From the NCBI GenBank assembly GCA_963648205.1, contig CAVJCT010000044.1, positions 1 through 64,000 of the forward strand: DNA of 64,000 bases. Direction: 5' to 3'. Below are positions 16,932 to 25,858 of the stretch, piece after piece. Position numbers and translations under genes: made by a program. The notes below the pieces were generated by a model. That model made no database searches and had not been told where the DNA came from. It saw nothing but the letters and a program-made list of their open reading frames with translations. The DNA is from UBA1181 sp963648205 (GTDB lineage: Bacteria; Bacteroidota; Bacteroidia; Bacteroidales; Paludibacteraceae). Each line of letters begins with the position of its first letter. Position 1 is the first letter of the stretch.

Positions 16932-18320
16932 TTAGTAAGATTTGAAAATTTTCTGTAGTAACATTCTTAGTTCGTCAGTTGGTTCTGCACCCTTCGTCAT
17001 CAAGAACTTTCCGTCTTTATCAATCAGGAAGAAACTTGGAACACTCTCTATAGCATACAATTTCTTGATGAAATCGGAGTTTTCTGTATAAAAGAAATGC
17101 ATTTTTCCAACGTATCTCTGAGCCAACTTAGAGACCCTTTCGGAGGTGTCATAGAGTCCGACGTTAATAATCTCAAGATTATTTTTGAAATCATTTTGAA
17201 AACGCAGCAGAACCTCCAGGTCCTTTTGCGTTTGATTGATCAATGAATTTCCGAAATTGAGATAGATAAATTTCCCGAAGAAATCGGACAATTTATGATT
17301 TTCTCCTTTCGTGTCGGTCATTGTGAAATCAGGAGCAGGCGATCCGATATACGAAGCAGAGGCACTGTTCAAAATATAAGTCAGTAAGTCTCTATTTCGC
17401 TGGTCGGCGATACCCGAACCAATTTCTTGCAACATCTCGGTAACCTTAAACTGGTCGAATTGCTCTTGGTTAAGCAAATCGTTCAACAGTTTAATTGCCA
17501 CCAATTCCTTTAAGTCCTTATCAGTGATTTTGTAGCGATTTTTCAGCACTGCAAAATACATCTTCACGTTTCCTTCTTCAATAATTCTTTGGAAAATCAC
17601 ATACTCCTCACGTTTTCCAACCAACTGAGAGATGAAGTTTTCGAAGAGATTGTTGAAAGTATCCCAAAAAGCAGGATTTTCTTCATCGACACCCAAATCA
17701 TTCAGGCGGACGATGATGCTATCCTGATAAACCTGTGGAGTTGAGTTGAGGAGAAGAAGAAAACGATATTCCATAAACTTCGCCTCATAATCATTCTCGT
17801 AAAGATCATTGAAAATCTCCTTCATTTGTCCGATGGAACCGAGAATTGAGTCAACGCTTGCACCATAGACAAGATGCTTCATCGAATAGAAATCAAACGC
17901 ATCTTCAAACTCCATCAGTTTGTAGTTGAGGTCAGACGATTTCAGTCCAACGATTTCGGTTAGAATGTCGGCAGGTTTGAAAAAAGGGTCCAATTTTTGA
18001 GCGAGTGTCCTTTCCGCGTAAGAAGGAATTCTGATCTCATAATTTTTACCAGGTTCGATGAAAAGGAAAGAATTTACCGTTTCCATCGGAATAAAAACCT
18101 GCTGAGTTTTGCCTATATCAACCCTGAAAGAGAATTTTCCTGTAGAATCGACGACGCACGAATCGAGAGTTTGAGTAAGCCCCACGATTTCGTCCAACTT
18201 CGATTCCAACTTCAACTGTTTACCTGCATACGACGACTCGACACCAGAAATGGTGGTAACCTTGGCTGTACACGAAAGGGCGCAAGCCAACGAAAAAGAC
18301 AGTATAAGCAGTTTCCTCAT
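16932..18320 (-). CDS. Exported thioredoxin-fold (TlpA-like) protein lacking the CxxC pair
   Basis: Envelope protein of 462 aa, first gene of the operon. A signal peptide with a possible lipoprotein site (CALSC, Cys about residue 17) opens the protein. An N-terminal beta-rich segment with TQTLDSCVVDSTGKFSFRVD resembles the DUF4369 domain found in Bacteroidota thioredoxin-fold proteins. A long helical middle follows. From about residue 330 comes the thioredoxin fold: GSPAPDFTMTDTKGENHKLS, then KFIYLNFGNSLINQTQKDLE where the redox CxxC is normally found, and SVPSFFLIDKDGKF with the cis-proline. The two active cysteines are absent, so it cannot act as a simple thiol oxidoreductase; a binding or structural role is more likely. 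A TAnnTTTG element lies just upstream. Confidence 0.82.
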   Translation of the reverse strand: MRKLLILSFSLACALSCTAKVTTISGVESSYAGKQLKLESKLDEIVGLTQTLDSCVVDSTGKFSFRVDIGKTQQVFIPMETVNSFLFIEPGKNYEIRIPSYAERTLAQKLDPFFKPADILTEIVGLKSSDLNYKLMEFEDAFDFYSMKHLVYGASVDSILGSIGQMKEIFNDLYENDYEAKFMEYRFLLLLNSTPQVYQDSIIVRLNDLGVDEENPAFWDTFNNLFENFISQLVGKREEYVIFQRIIEEGNVKMYFAVLKNRYKITDKDLKELVAIKLLNDLLNQEQFDQFKVTEMLQEIGSGIADQRNRDLLTYILNSASASYIGSPAPDFTMTDTKGENHKLSDFFGKFIYLNFGNSLINQTQKDLEVLLRFQNDFKNNLEIINVGLYDTSERVSKLAQRYVGKMHFFYTENSDFIKKLYAIESVPSFFLIDKDGKFLMTKGAEPTDELRMLLQKIFKSY

Positions 18321-18340
18321 TACAACAAAGTTTCAAATTA

Positions 18341-18348
18341 CAAATTTA
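18341..18348 (-). promoter_or_regulatory. Predicted -7 promoter element of the glycosyltransferase operon
   Basis: TAAATTTG on the minus strand matches TAnnTTTG and lies about 20 bp before the start of the thioredoxin-fold gene, giving a short leader as is usual in this phylum. Confidence 0.5.
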
Positions 18349-18471
18349 AAATAATTGTCTGAGATTAAGCAGTTTTTTATTGTGGGTATTTTTGGAGAGA
18401 TAAAAGTTGGCGATTTCAAAATGAATTTATGCCCTTATTCAAAAACGCAAATTCCACATCATCAACAACTT

Positions 18472-18512
18472 TTTGTAGTTTTGTTGAAAAACTATCTTTT
18501 TTCAAAAGATAG
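18472..18512 (+). promoter_or_regulatory. Candidate CotH-gene promoter with palindrome
   Basis: TTTG at 18472-18475 and TATCTTTT at 18493-18500, 17 bp apart, resemble the Bacteroidota -33 and -7 elements. The second lies in a perfect inverted repeat, CTATCTTTT and AAAAGATAG around TTC (18492-18512), which may be an operator or an early transcript hairpin. Confidence 0.4.
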
Positions 18513-18546
18513 ACATTATATTTACTAGATTAGAATCTTGAAAACC

Positions 18547-20040
18547 ATGAATAAACTTTTGAAAACCATGTTGTTGGCGACAGTCGTCAACACAGCAGCT
18601 ATCCCTGCCATGGGAACAGAGCTTCATTTCTACCGAAACGATGGAAAGTACAATGTCTACGAGCATACGAAGGTAGATACGATGCAGCTGCTTAACGACA
18701 CCGTAAACCTTAAATTCACAAACGATGCCCTTTATAAGATTGCGAAAGCAAATATCGACAGTATTATTGTTGGCGACACTTGCAAAGTAGCTGAAATGTA
18801 CATTGTTACGGAAGCTGATTCTATTTCGCGAGATGAGTACACCAACTGTACTGTAACCATCAAAGGGTATAACATGTTTGAAGATACAGAGACTTTGACG
18901 GCGCAGATTCGAGGTCGTGGAAATTCCACTTGGCTCTGGTATGACAAGAAACCGTATCGTTTGAAATTGGATAAGAAGAGCAAACTTTTAGGACTGAAGA
19001 AAGCGAAAGTTTTTGCTCTCTTGGCAAACTATCGCGACCCAACTTATCTGATGAATGCGATGGTTTTTGAGATGGGCGATTATGTGGAATTAGATTTCAA
19101 CTGCCACTCTCGTTTCTGCGAAGTCTACCTCAACGGTGAGTATAACGGACTTTACTTGCTGACGGAGCAAATCAAGCAAGGTAAAAATCGTGTGGAAGTG
19201 AAAGACACAACGGGTATTCTTCTTTCGTTAGATGTGGACGACGGACCTGACGAATCACCTAATGCAACCGATAATTTTTACAACACTTCGTTTTCAAGCA
19301 AAATACCAGTCTGCATCAAATATCCGAAAGACGAACTTTTGACGGACACCCGAAAAGAGGAAGTTCAAAACGAGTTTAAAGAGTTGGCAGATTTAATCGC
19401 AGACCACAACTACACCGAGGTGAAAAAAATTATGGATATGCAGAGCTTCATTGACTATCTGATCATCCAAGATTTGGTTTACAATGTGGAGTTGCAAGCC
19501 CCTCGTAGTATGTTTCTCTACCGCTACACGGAGAAAGACAGTTTGTGGCACATGGGTCCGCTTTGGGATTTTGACGGAGGCTTTGATTTTGACTGGACAG
19601 ACATGTACAACAGTAGAAAATACTTCGGTGAAAACGGATCTTTATTAGTTACAAAAACCACCTCAAGCAGTGGCTGGGGAGGCGGAGGCTGGGGAGGTGG
19701 ACGACCTGGCCAGCAACAACAACAGCAAACAGAAACTATCAACTACAATGTTGCTACCAATGAAAATGGCGTTTGTCCATTTTTCACTCAACTCTTCTAC
19801 GAGCAAGAGTTCATCGATGATTTCAAAGCAAGATGGAATCAAATCAAAACCAACCTTATTCCACAGGTATACGCTAAGATTGAAAACTACTACGCACAAC
19901 TCTATTGCGCAATGGAACGAGACGAGCAAAAATGGAATTTGACAACATCACACGAGGAGCAGTTTAATAACTTGGAGACTTGGTTCTCAGCACAAGTGGA
20001 ATTGTTAGATAAATATTACAACAATATCGTAACACCATAA
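18547..20040 (+). CDS. CotH-family exported protein kinase-like protein with Gly/Trp- and Gln-rich loop
   Basis: CotH proteins have an atypical protein-kinase fold; the Bacillus member phosphorylates spore coat proteins. Here the protein is about 497 aa and exported (signal peptide MNKLLKTMLLATVVNTAAIPAMG). Family motifs are present: TAQIRGRGNSTWLWYDKKPYR, the lysine-bearing KKAKVFALLANYRDP, EVYLNGEYNGLYLLTEQIK, and GPLWDFDGGFDFDW with the catalytic aspartates. Between that site and the C-terminal helices there is a low-complexity loop (GGWGGGGWGGG followed by a Gln run) at about residues 375-395. I use the ATG at 18547 because the longer frame starts at a TTG. It converges on the secreted pectate-lyase-like gene and shares its terminator. 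The substrate is unknown. Confidence 0.85.
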   Translation: MNKLLKTMLLATVVNTAAIPAMGTELHFYRNDGKYNVYEHTKVDTMQLLNDTVNLKFTNDALYKIAKANIDSIIVGDTCKVAEMYIVTEADSISRDEYTNCTVTIKGYNMFEDTETLTAQIRGRGNSTWLWYDKKPYRLKLDKKSKLLGLKKAKVFALLANYRDPTYLMNAMVFEMGDYVELDFNCHSRFCEVYLNGEYNGLYLLTEQIKQGKNRVEVKDTTGILLSLDVDDGPDESPNATDNFYNTSFSSKIPVCIKYPKDELLTDTRKEEVQNEFKELADLIADHNYTEVKKIMDMQSFIDYLIIQDLVYNVELQAPRSMFLYRYTEKDSLWHMGPLWDFDGGFDFDWTDMYNSRKYFGENGSLLVTKTTSSSGWGGGGWGGGRPGQQQQQQTETINYNVATNENGVCPFFTQLFYEQEFIDDFKARWNQIKTNLIPQVYAKIENYYAQLYCAMERDEQKWNLTTSHEEQFNNLETWFSAQVELLDKYYNNIVTP

Positions 20041-20070
20041 CTTGCGATTTCATCGGAAGAAAAGATAAAA

Positions 20071-20105
20071 AAAGCCTCGCTATTAGTTTAGCGAGGCTTT
20101 CTTAT
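20071..20105. terminator. Bidirectional terminator between convergent genes
   Basis: AAAGCCTCGCTA (20071-20082) pairs with TAGCGAGGCTTT (20089-20100). T-rich tails follow on both strands, so it can serve both the CotH gene (+) and the lyase gene (-). Confidence 0.85.
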
Positions 20106-20119
20106 TTGCGTTCAGTTTA

Positions 20120-23100
20120 TCACCTTACAACCACCTTAACAATTTTTGTAGAAGATGGCGTTACAATCTTGATAAAATAGACACCGACGCTGTATTTTGA
20201 GAAATCAATGTTGATAGTATTTTCACCAGACTCTATATCAAAAGAAACGGTTTCACCGATAATTCCTTGCGTATTCAAAACTGAATATTGGCAATCAGTG
20301 AAAGGTTGATCGGAAGTGATGTACAATGTTGCATTGTCAATCACAGGATTTGGAGCAATGAAAATTGACATTGAAACAGCATCGGTCAAACTACAGTCGG
20401 TCGACTCACCCGTTGTTACCACAAGTGTACCATCGCCCGTGATGAAATCAGGAAAATCAGCACTCGTGTAAGAACCTTTCATCAGTGCCTGACCAGCAAA
20501 AGAAGCATTCTCAACCGTCAATGTTTCACCGTTGTTGAAGTTGACTACACCACCTTCGGCAACCATTAAGTCGCCCGTTGAAACAGACTTTGCAATATCC
20601 AAAGTTGCAGACGATGAAACGCTTACCCCTTTCGAACCCAAAGCATTTTCGTTGTTCACCTGAAGTTTACCACCAGTAATTGTCCACAAACCTGTGAAAT
20701 CAGAAGCATCCGCAGTTAATTTCAAAGTTCCGACACTTGTCTTCTCAATATCACCCGATCCATAAATTGTACCCTTTATTTCGAAGACAGAAGTTTCGAC
20801 TGAGCCAGCCATGATAGTTGAATTATTTTCAACCGAAATACCCGATGAAAGCGAGAAAACTGGTGTGCTAGTATATGACTTCAGCGTACCACCTTGAAGA
20901 ACCAAATCAGAGACCTCGATATTCGTAGCAGTGATTCTGAAAATACCATTTTCCTCAACAATCACTTTGGCAACTGACGGAGTTTCTGCCACCTTCACCT
21001 CGCCCGAACGAATATAAGCCGTATCGACTGACATTGGTACGCTGCCCGAATTCCAACGCTCGGCATTTGTCCACAAGTCGGTTGACTCGCTCGTATAGAC
21101 GGCTGCCACTGGGTCGCGCATTACAATGATAGAACCTGTTTTCGTTGCATTAGTAGTGGCACCAACAGTTGTAACAGTAAATTTGTACTCACCTACCTCT
21201 GTTGGCGTTCCGCTGATATCAATTTTGCGAGCAGAGTTGTCGATATTCAAAGTGATGCCCTCAGGGAAACCTGAAGTCTGAACGGTAGTGGCATCCTCCC
21301 AAGTATAGCAGAAATTAGTGATGGATTCGCCCAATTTGATGGATTGGTTAGAACTACCTCCGCCACATTTGTTCAAAACAGCGGTCGTCTCGGTGCTACC
21401 CTCAGCATAAACAGCAAACGTACGAGTCATCACATCATTTTGCTTATCAGTAACTTTCACCTTGTAATAGAAAATTCCACCTTTAGCCGATGAAACCGTC
21501 AATTTTGAACCACTGATGGAGATAGTCAAATTTGAAGTATTTTCAGCAACAGAGTAAGACGGTTTTGTCGTCGAGAAGCCCATAAAATACTCGGTCAAAT
21601 TGAAAGTTTTTGAAACACCCGTTGCCATTTCAACATGAGGAACAGACATATAGTAGAGATACTCCTCCAAGTTTGTGTATCCGTCACCATCTGGGTCGGC
21701 ATTAGCGTCCGAGAAATCGCCCGAAGCAGAATTTTTGTTCGTGCCAATGACAGTCTCATACCAATCAGGAAGACCATCTAAATCGGAGTCAAAGTCAGAA
21801 GCACGAGTTTCAGAAGTGTAGTAACTATAATCACCCTCTTTAGATTCGCTGTTTGCATCGATGATACCACCCAATTTCGTCTTCGCACCTGTACAAGAGT
21901 ATGTTCCTTCCAAAGTTTCTTTCACCATACGAACATCGTGGTCGTCGAAGACTGGCATATTGCAACCCACATCCGAAAGCACTGTTTTATAGGCACGTTG
22001 AGCAGACTCTATCGTGGCTTGCGACTCGAAGAAAGGTTTTGAATTCCAGACGTTCCAAGTTAATTGTTGACCGTTGGAAAGCGTGTATTGTCTACCACAT
22101 TCATCATTTGTTCCATCACAGATGAAAGAACTATCCTTTTCTTGAAGGATATTATTGTGAAAATAGTAAGCCTGATAGCCTTTCCCCGTACCTTCAAGAT
22201 CGGCGGAGAGCGTGTAGTTCAATTTCGAAGCCGCACCTTTTTTGTAGTAGTTTCCAACGAAATTGACCTCCATCGCACCACCATCGGTTACACGACCACC
22301 AAAATTGTAGACCACATTGTTGAAGATATCCAATCGTCCGGCATAGTAGCCATTTCCATCCAAACCGCCACCCATTGACCAGTTACGACCGTAGTTGTGA
22401 GCCAAAAGATTATGATGGAAAGAACCAATATCACCACCGATGGTAGCCGCATAGCCGTGACCCGTACCCGCAGGGTAATTTTTGTGGTCTGCAATATTCA
22501 ACGCCTCAGAAATCAACGTTTTTTGCAAAGTCATATTTTTAGCATTTCGAGAACTAAACGCCTCATCGATTGTCCAACCAATAGAACAGTGGTCGGTGAT
22601 GGAGTATTTCGCGCCAGCCATACCCAAACCATCGTAAGTATCGCCACTACCCAAGCGTACACGGATAAATTGGCAAATAGACTCGCTACCCACACCGAAA
22701 GGAGCCGCTTTAATACAGATACCACGACCAGGAGCGGTTTGACCTGCAATTGTAACATAATCAGAAGAGCAAGTCAAGCGAGACTTCAACTCAATGACAC
22801 CCGAAACAGCAAAAACAATCGTGCGAGGACCAATCTCGTTTGTGATAGCCTCACGGAAACTACCTGCGCCGTCATCGTTCAAATTTGTAACATAAACGAC
22901 CTTTCCACCACGGCCTCCCGTAGCATATTTACCATAACCTTCTGCACCAGGGAACGCCAAACGACGAGGACGGAAATTCCAAACAGTACCTTTCGTAACC
23001 GTTCCACTTGAAGTTACCTCATCCACACGCCAGTAGTAAGTGCTATTGCACGAAAGTTTTGATACTGAGTAAGATGCAGACGTTACATTTCCCTTGTAAA

Positions 23101-23893
23101 GATTAGAAGAAGTAGACGCAGAGGCAACCGAAGCACTGTCCGTTCCGAAGTAGACGTTATGCGATTTAGCAGACGAAGCCGCTGTCCACGAGAGCGTTAT
23201 AGTTTTGCCATCGTCGCCATCCACATGCTTGTCGTTGTTAGAAGGTGAAGGAGCGGAAGCCTGATCCGAGGCGTTTGGCACATCCAAAGCAAAACCGTTC
23301 AAATAGACATTGTAAGTATTGACTGATGAAGAGGTGTTGACCACATATTTGATGGTAACCGACTTGCCCGCAGTAGCAGTAAAAGAGACGTAGGCAGTCT
23401 TCGATTCTGCCGTTGAAAGCGCGCGTTTTGTTGGAACAATGTTGGATTGCACCTTTTTACCATCCACATAAATGTCCATGTTGCTGAGCGTAGACGAACT
23501 GAAATCGTCCACCGCATTATGGTAGGAAAGCAAACTATGCGTACCAGCAGAGAGACCAGAAATTTCAAGTACCAATGCTGCATCCTTTGAGGTGCAGTCT
23601 TTGATATAGGCGCAGTCGCACACCAATCGAGCATAGGAAGGCGACTGCACGCCCGCCTTGTACCAGTTAGTGGACAAAGAGCCAGAACTTGCGCCCGAAG
23701 TCAGTTTGAAAGTAACCCCAGAAACGGTGAGCGTATTAGTAACATCTGGAGTCCACGCCGTGTAACTCGGCTCGGTAACCTCGCTTGAGTTTCTGCCAGA
23801 CTTGTCGATGTCGACGTAAATCTCAGCAGCAGCCGAGAAAGTCGAAGACAGCAGCAACGGCAGAATTAAATTTTTAAGACAATTGTTTTTCAT
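20120..23893 (-). CDS. Secreted multidomain pectate-lyase-like protein with T9SS sorting domain
   Basis: A 1,257-aa exported protein. The order is: signal peptide; a galactose-binding-like module (about residues 30-205); a fibronectin type III-like module (DGKTITLSWTAASSAKSHNV, about 225-310); a family 1 polysaccharide-lyase-like parallel beta-helix from FPGAEGYGKYATGGRGG (about residue 313) with SGVIELKSRL, VTIAGQTAPGRGI and ITDHCSIGWTIDEAFS; a calcium-binding thrombospondin type 3-like stretch (DSDLDGLPDWYET, DANADPDGDGYTNLEEYL, about 705-750); Ig-like modules; a parallel beta-helical autotransporter-repeat-like region (about 960-1160); and a C-terminal type A T9SS signal (IAPNPVIDNATLYI ... 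GVYFIKI ... KIVKVVVR). It should be exported by T9SS and degrade pectin or a similar polysaccharide; the exact substrate is not determined. Confidence 0.88.
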   Translation of the reverse strand: MKNNCLKNLILPLLLSSTFSAAAEIYVDIDKSGRNSSEVTEPSYTAWTPDVTNTLTVSGVTFKLTSGASSGSLSTNWYKAGVQSPSYARLVCDCAYIKDCTSKDAALVLEISGLSAGTHSLLSYHNAVDDFSSSTLSNMDIYVDGKKVQSNIVPTKRALSTAESKTAYVSFTATAGKSVTIKYVVNTSSSVNTYNVYLNGFALDVPNASDQASAPSPSNNDKHVDGDDGKTITLSWTAASSAKSHNVYFGTDSASVASASTSSNLYKGNVTSASYSVSKLSCNSTYYWRVDEVTSSGTVTKGTVWNFRPRRLAFPGAEGYGKYATGGRGGKVVYVTNLNDDGAGSFREAITNEIGPRTIVFAVSGVIELKSRLTCSSDYVTIAGQTAPGRGICIKAAPFGVGSESICQFIRVRLGSGDTYDGLGMAGAKYSITDHCSIGWTIDEAFSSRNAKNMTLQKTLISEALNIADHKNYPAGTGHGYAATIGGDIGSFHHNLLAHNYGRNWSMGGGLDGNGYYAGRLDIFNNVVYNFGGRVTDGGAMEVNFVGNYYKKGAASKLNYTLSADLEGTGKGYQAYYFHNNILQEKDSSFICDGTNDECGRQYTLSNGQQLTWNVWNSKPFFESQATIESAQRAYKTVLSDVGCNMPVFDDHDVRMVKETLEGTYSCTGAKTKLGGIIDANSESKEGDYSYYTSETRASDFDSDLDGLPDWYETVIGTNKNSASGDFSDANADPDGDGYTNLEEYLYYMSVPHVEMATGVSKTFNLTEYFMGFSTTKPSYSVAENTSNLTISISGSKLTVSSAKGGIFYYKVKVTDKQNDVMTRTFAVYAEGSTETTAVLNKCGGGSSNQSIKLGESITNFCYTWEDATTVQTSGFPEGITLNIDNSARKIDISGTPTEVGEYKFTVTTVGATTNATKTGSIIVMRDPVAAVYTSESTDLWTNAERWNSGSVPMSVDTAYIRSGEVKVAETPSVAKVIVEENGIFRITATNIEVSDLVLQGGTLKSYTSTPVFSLSSGISVENNSTIMAGSVETSVFEIKGTIYGSGDIEKTSVGTLKLTADASDFTGLWTITGGKLQVNNENALGSKGVSVSSSATLDIAKSVSTGDLMVAEGGVVNFNNGETLTVENASFAGQALMKGSYTSADFPDFITGDGTLVVTTGESTDCSLTDAVSMSIFIAPNPVIDNATLYITSDQPFTDCQYSVLNTQGIIGETVSFDIESGENTINIDFSKYSVGVYFIKIVTPSSTKIVKVVVR

Positions 23894-23931
23894 GGATAAA
23901 TAGATATAAGTGTAGTGTAACTGAATGCTAC

Positions 23932-23939
23932 AAAAGTAG
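23932..23939 (-). promoter_or_regulatory. Predicted -7 promoter element of the lyase gene
   Basis: TACTTTTG on the minus strand fits TAnnTTTG and is 38 bp before the start codon. Confidence 0.5.
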
Positions 23940-24061
23940 CGAGAGGTAGAAAGGGAGAGGTAGAAAAATTCGGAAGAAAGGGCGAAATTTTAAGCAAAAA
24001 AGGCCTTAACGCACTTTGCTGTAGCGAAGTTCCTTGAGGAGAATCACTGTTTTTATATCCA

Positions 24062-24289
24062 TTATTTTCCTAATAATCCTCCATTTTTTTTGCAATAATC
24101 TGTCATGTCATCAACAACTGAAGCAAACGACTGCGTATGGAAATAATTATAGTTACTTTCAACAAACTCTATGGCTTTATAGCGATAAAGATAATTGAAT
24201 GCCTGCTTGAGATCCAAACCATATCGTTTTCCAAACTCATAAACGAAAATGACAGTCCAGTCTATTATATCTTTGAAATTATACTCCAT
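24062..24289 (-). CDS. DUF3791 family small protein
   Basis: A 75-aa soluble protein of the DUF3791 family, recognised by WTVIFVYEFGKRYGLDLKQAF, NYLYRYKAIEFVESNYNYFH and the ending DDMTDYCKKNGG. Family members are often encoded beside DUF3990 (a predicted ADP-ribosyltransferase-like partner) in small mobile-looking cassettes; no DUF3990 gene is present here. The stop overlaps an ATG (TAATG at 24064-24060) that opens an 18-codon frame ending at 24006, possibly the remnant of a coupled second gene. The function of the family is unknown. Confidence 0.75.
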   Translation of the reverse strand: MEYNFKDIIDWTVIFVYEFGKRYGLDLKQAFNYLYRYKAIEFVESNYNYFHTQSFASVVDDMTDYCKKNGGLLGK

Positions 24290-24395
24290 AAGTTTTCAGA
24301 ATTAGGAGTTAAATATAAAGATAATCTTTGAAAATGCGAACTTGAGAATACTCAGATAAACATATATATCAATTTCATCTACAACAAACATTTCC

Positions 24396-24465
24396 GTAAT
24401 AGGCATTAAAATGGCATTTTAAATTTTGGTAATAGGCGATATTTTGAGGAAAAAAATTTTGGTAA
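24396..24465. repeat. 33-bp imperfect direct repeat upstream of a DUF4143 ATPase gene
   Basis: GTAATAGGC occurs at 24396 and 24429, and AATTTTGGTAA at 24422 and 24455, each pair exactly 33 bp apart. Two full units (24396-24428, 24429-24461) are followed by a third GTAA. They lie 55 bp before the ATPase start codon. Confidence 0.6.
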
Positions 24466-24519
24466 AATAGTTTGATTGTATATTTTTCAGCCTGATTACT
24501 AACTTGTTAAATAACAATT

Positions 24520-25857
24520 ATGGCAGATAGAAAATTTAGAAGAAAGGTTTTTGATAAAATGAGAGACTGGAAAAGTCTTTCCAATGGTAAAAGTGCCTTG
24601 CTTTTGGAGGGTGCAAGACGTATCGGGAAGTCTACAATTGTAGAAGAATTTGCAAAAAAAGAATATCGTTCCTACATATTGATAGACTTTAACGAGGCAT
24701 CGCAAGATGTAAAGAATCTGTTCAATGACCTGATGAATTTGGATTATATCTTTCTCTACCTACAGAATATTTACCATAAAGTACTCTATTCCAGAGAGTC
24801 AGTCATAATATTCGATGAAGTTCAACAATGCCCTAAAGCTAGACAAGCAATAAAATATTTGGTAAAAGATGGTCGATACGATTATATAGAAACAGGTTCT
24901 CTTATCAGTATTCGTAAAAACACAAAAGACATCAGCATACCAAGTGAAGAATTTAGGGTTGAAATGTTTCCAATGGATTATGAAGAGTTCAGATGGGCAT
25001 TAGGCGACACGGACGGAATGGCGTTAATGCAACAAACATTTGAAAAGAGAATGTCCTTAGGCGAAAGTCTCAATAGAATGAAAATGAGAGATTTACGATT
25101 GTATATGTTGGTCGGTGGAATGCCACAAGCCGTCAACGAATACCTCGACACAAACAACCTTCAGATGGTAGACCACGTCAAGCGACAAATCATTCAACTC
25201 TACGCTGAGGATTTTCGAAAAATTGATCCAACAGGAAAAATTTCGAAACTATTTATGTCGATTCCATCACAGTTGAGCCGAAATGTTATGCGATATCAAC
25301 CCACATCTGTCGTTGGAAAACTATCGTCTGAAAAAATCGAAGAGATGATTCTTTGTTTGGAAGATAGCAAAACGGTAAACATTGCAAATCATGCGGGCGA
25401 CCCTAACGTTGGACTATCACTCACTGCTGATTATGGAAAATATAAACTATACGTTGGGGACACAGGTTTGTTTATAACACTTGCATTTTGGGATAAAGAT
25501 TTCACAGAAAATATCATTTACGAAAAACTGCTAAGTGACAAACTTTCTGCCAACATGGGGTATATATACGAAAATTTAGTGGCACAAATGCTCCGCGCAA
25601 TGGGTGACAAACTTTTCTACTATACTTTTCCGAAAGATGAAACACACTTCTACGAGATAGACTTCTTACTTTCAAGAGAGAACAAACTATGTCCGATAGA
25701 AGTGAAATCGTCTGGCTACAAAACGCACGCATCATTAGACGCTTTCTGTCAGAAATACTCAGACCGAATCAGCCAGCGATACCTCATCTACACAAAAGAT
25801 TTGCAAAAAGACGAACAAACCATTCTTCTTCCCGTTTACATGACTCCCTTCGTGTAG
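24520..25857 (+). CDS. DUF4143-type AAA ATPase with PD-(D/E)XK-like C-terminus
   Basis: A 445-aa member of the AAA_14/DUF4143 family, from a different branch than the copies at 12890 and 42978. Walker A is EGARRIGKST (about residues 30-39), Walker B VIIFDEVQQCPKAR (about residues 98-111), and the sensor segment YIETGSLIS. The C-terminal half contains KYKLYVGDTGLFITLAFW, then YENLVAQML and the nuclease-like core HFYEIDFLL ... LCPIEVKSSGYKTHASLDAF. The start ATG at 24520 gives MADRKFRRKVFDKM. Thirty-three-bp repeats lie just upstream. It converges with a small gene on the other strand, 1 bp apart at the stops. Biological role unknown. Confidence 0.9.
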   Translation: MADRKFRRKVFDKMRDWKSLSNGKSALLLEGARRIGKSTIVEEFAKKEYRSYILIDFNEASQDVKNLFNDLMNLDYIFLYLQNIYHKVLYSRESVIIFDEVQQCPKARQAIKYLVKDGRYDYIETGSLISIRKNTKDISIPSEEFRVEMFPMDYEEFRWALGDTDGMALMQQTFEKRMSLGESLNRMKMRDLRLYMLVGGMPQAVNEYLDTNNLQMVDHVKRQIIQLYAEDFRKIDPTGKISKLFMSIPSQLSRNVMRYQPTSVVGKLSSEKIEEMILCLEDSKTVNIANHAGDPNVGLSLTADYGKYKLYVGDTGLFITLAFWDKDFTENIIYEKLLSDKLSANMGYIYENLVAQMLRAMGDKLFYYTFPKDETHFYEIDFLLSRENKLCPIEVKSSGYKTHASLDAFCQKYSDRISQRYLIYTKDLQKDEQTILLPVYMTPFV

Positions 25858-25858
25858 A

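Noticed and set aside
18492..18512. Transcription terminator for the leftward glycosyltransferase operon
   Set aside because: The operon is transcribed away from this site, so the hairpin cannot end it; it is listed as part of the CotH promoter region.
24006..24062. 18-codon frame after DUF3791 as a real gene
   Set aside because: Too short and without a recognisable product; kept only as a possible remnant in the findings.
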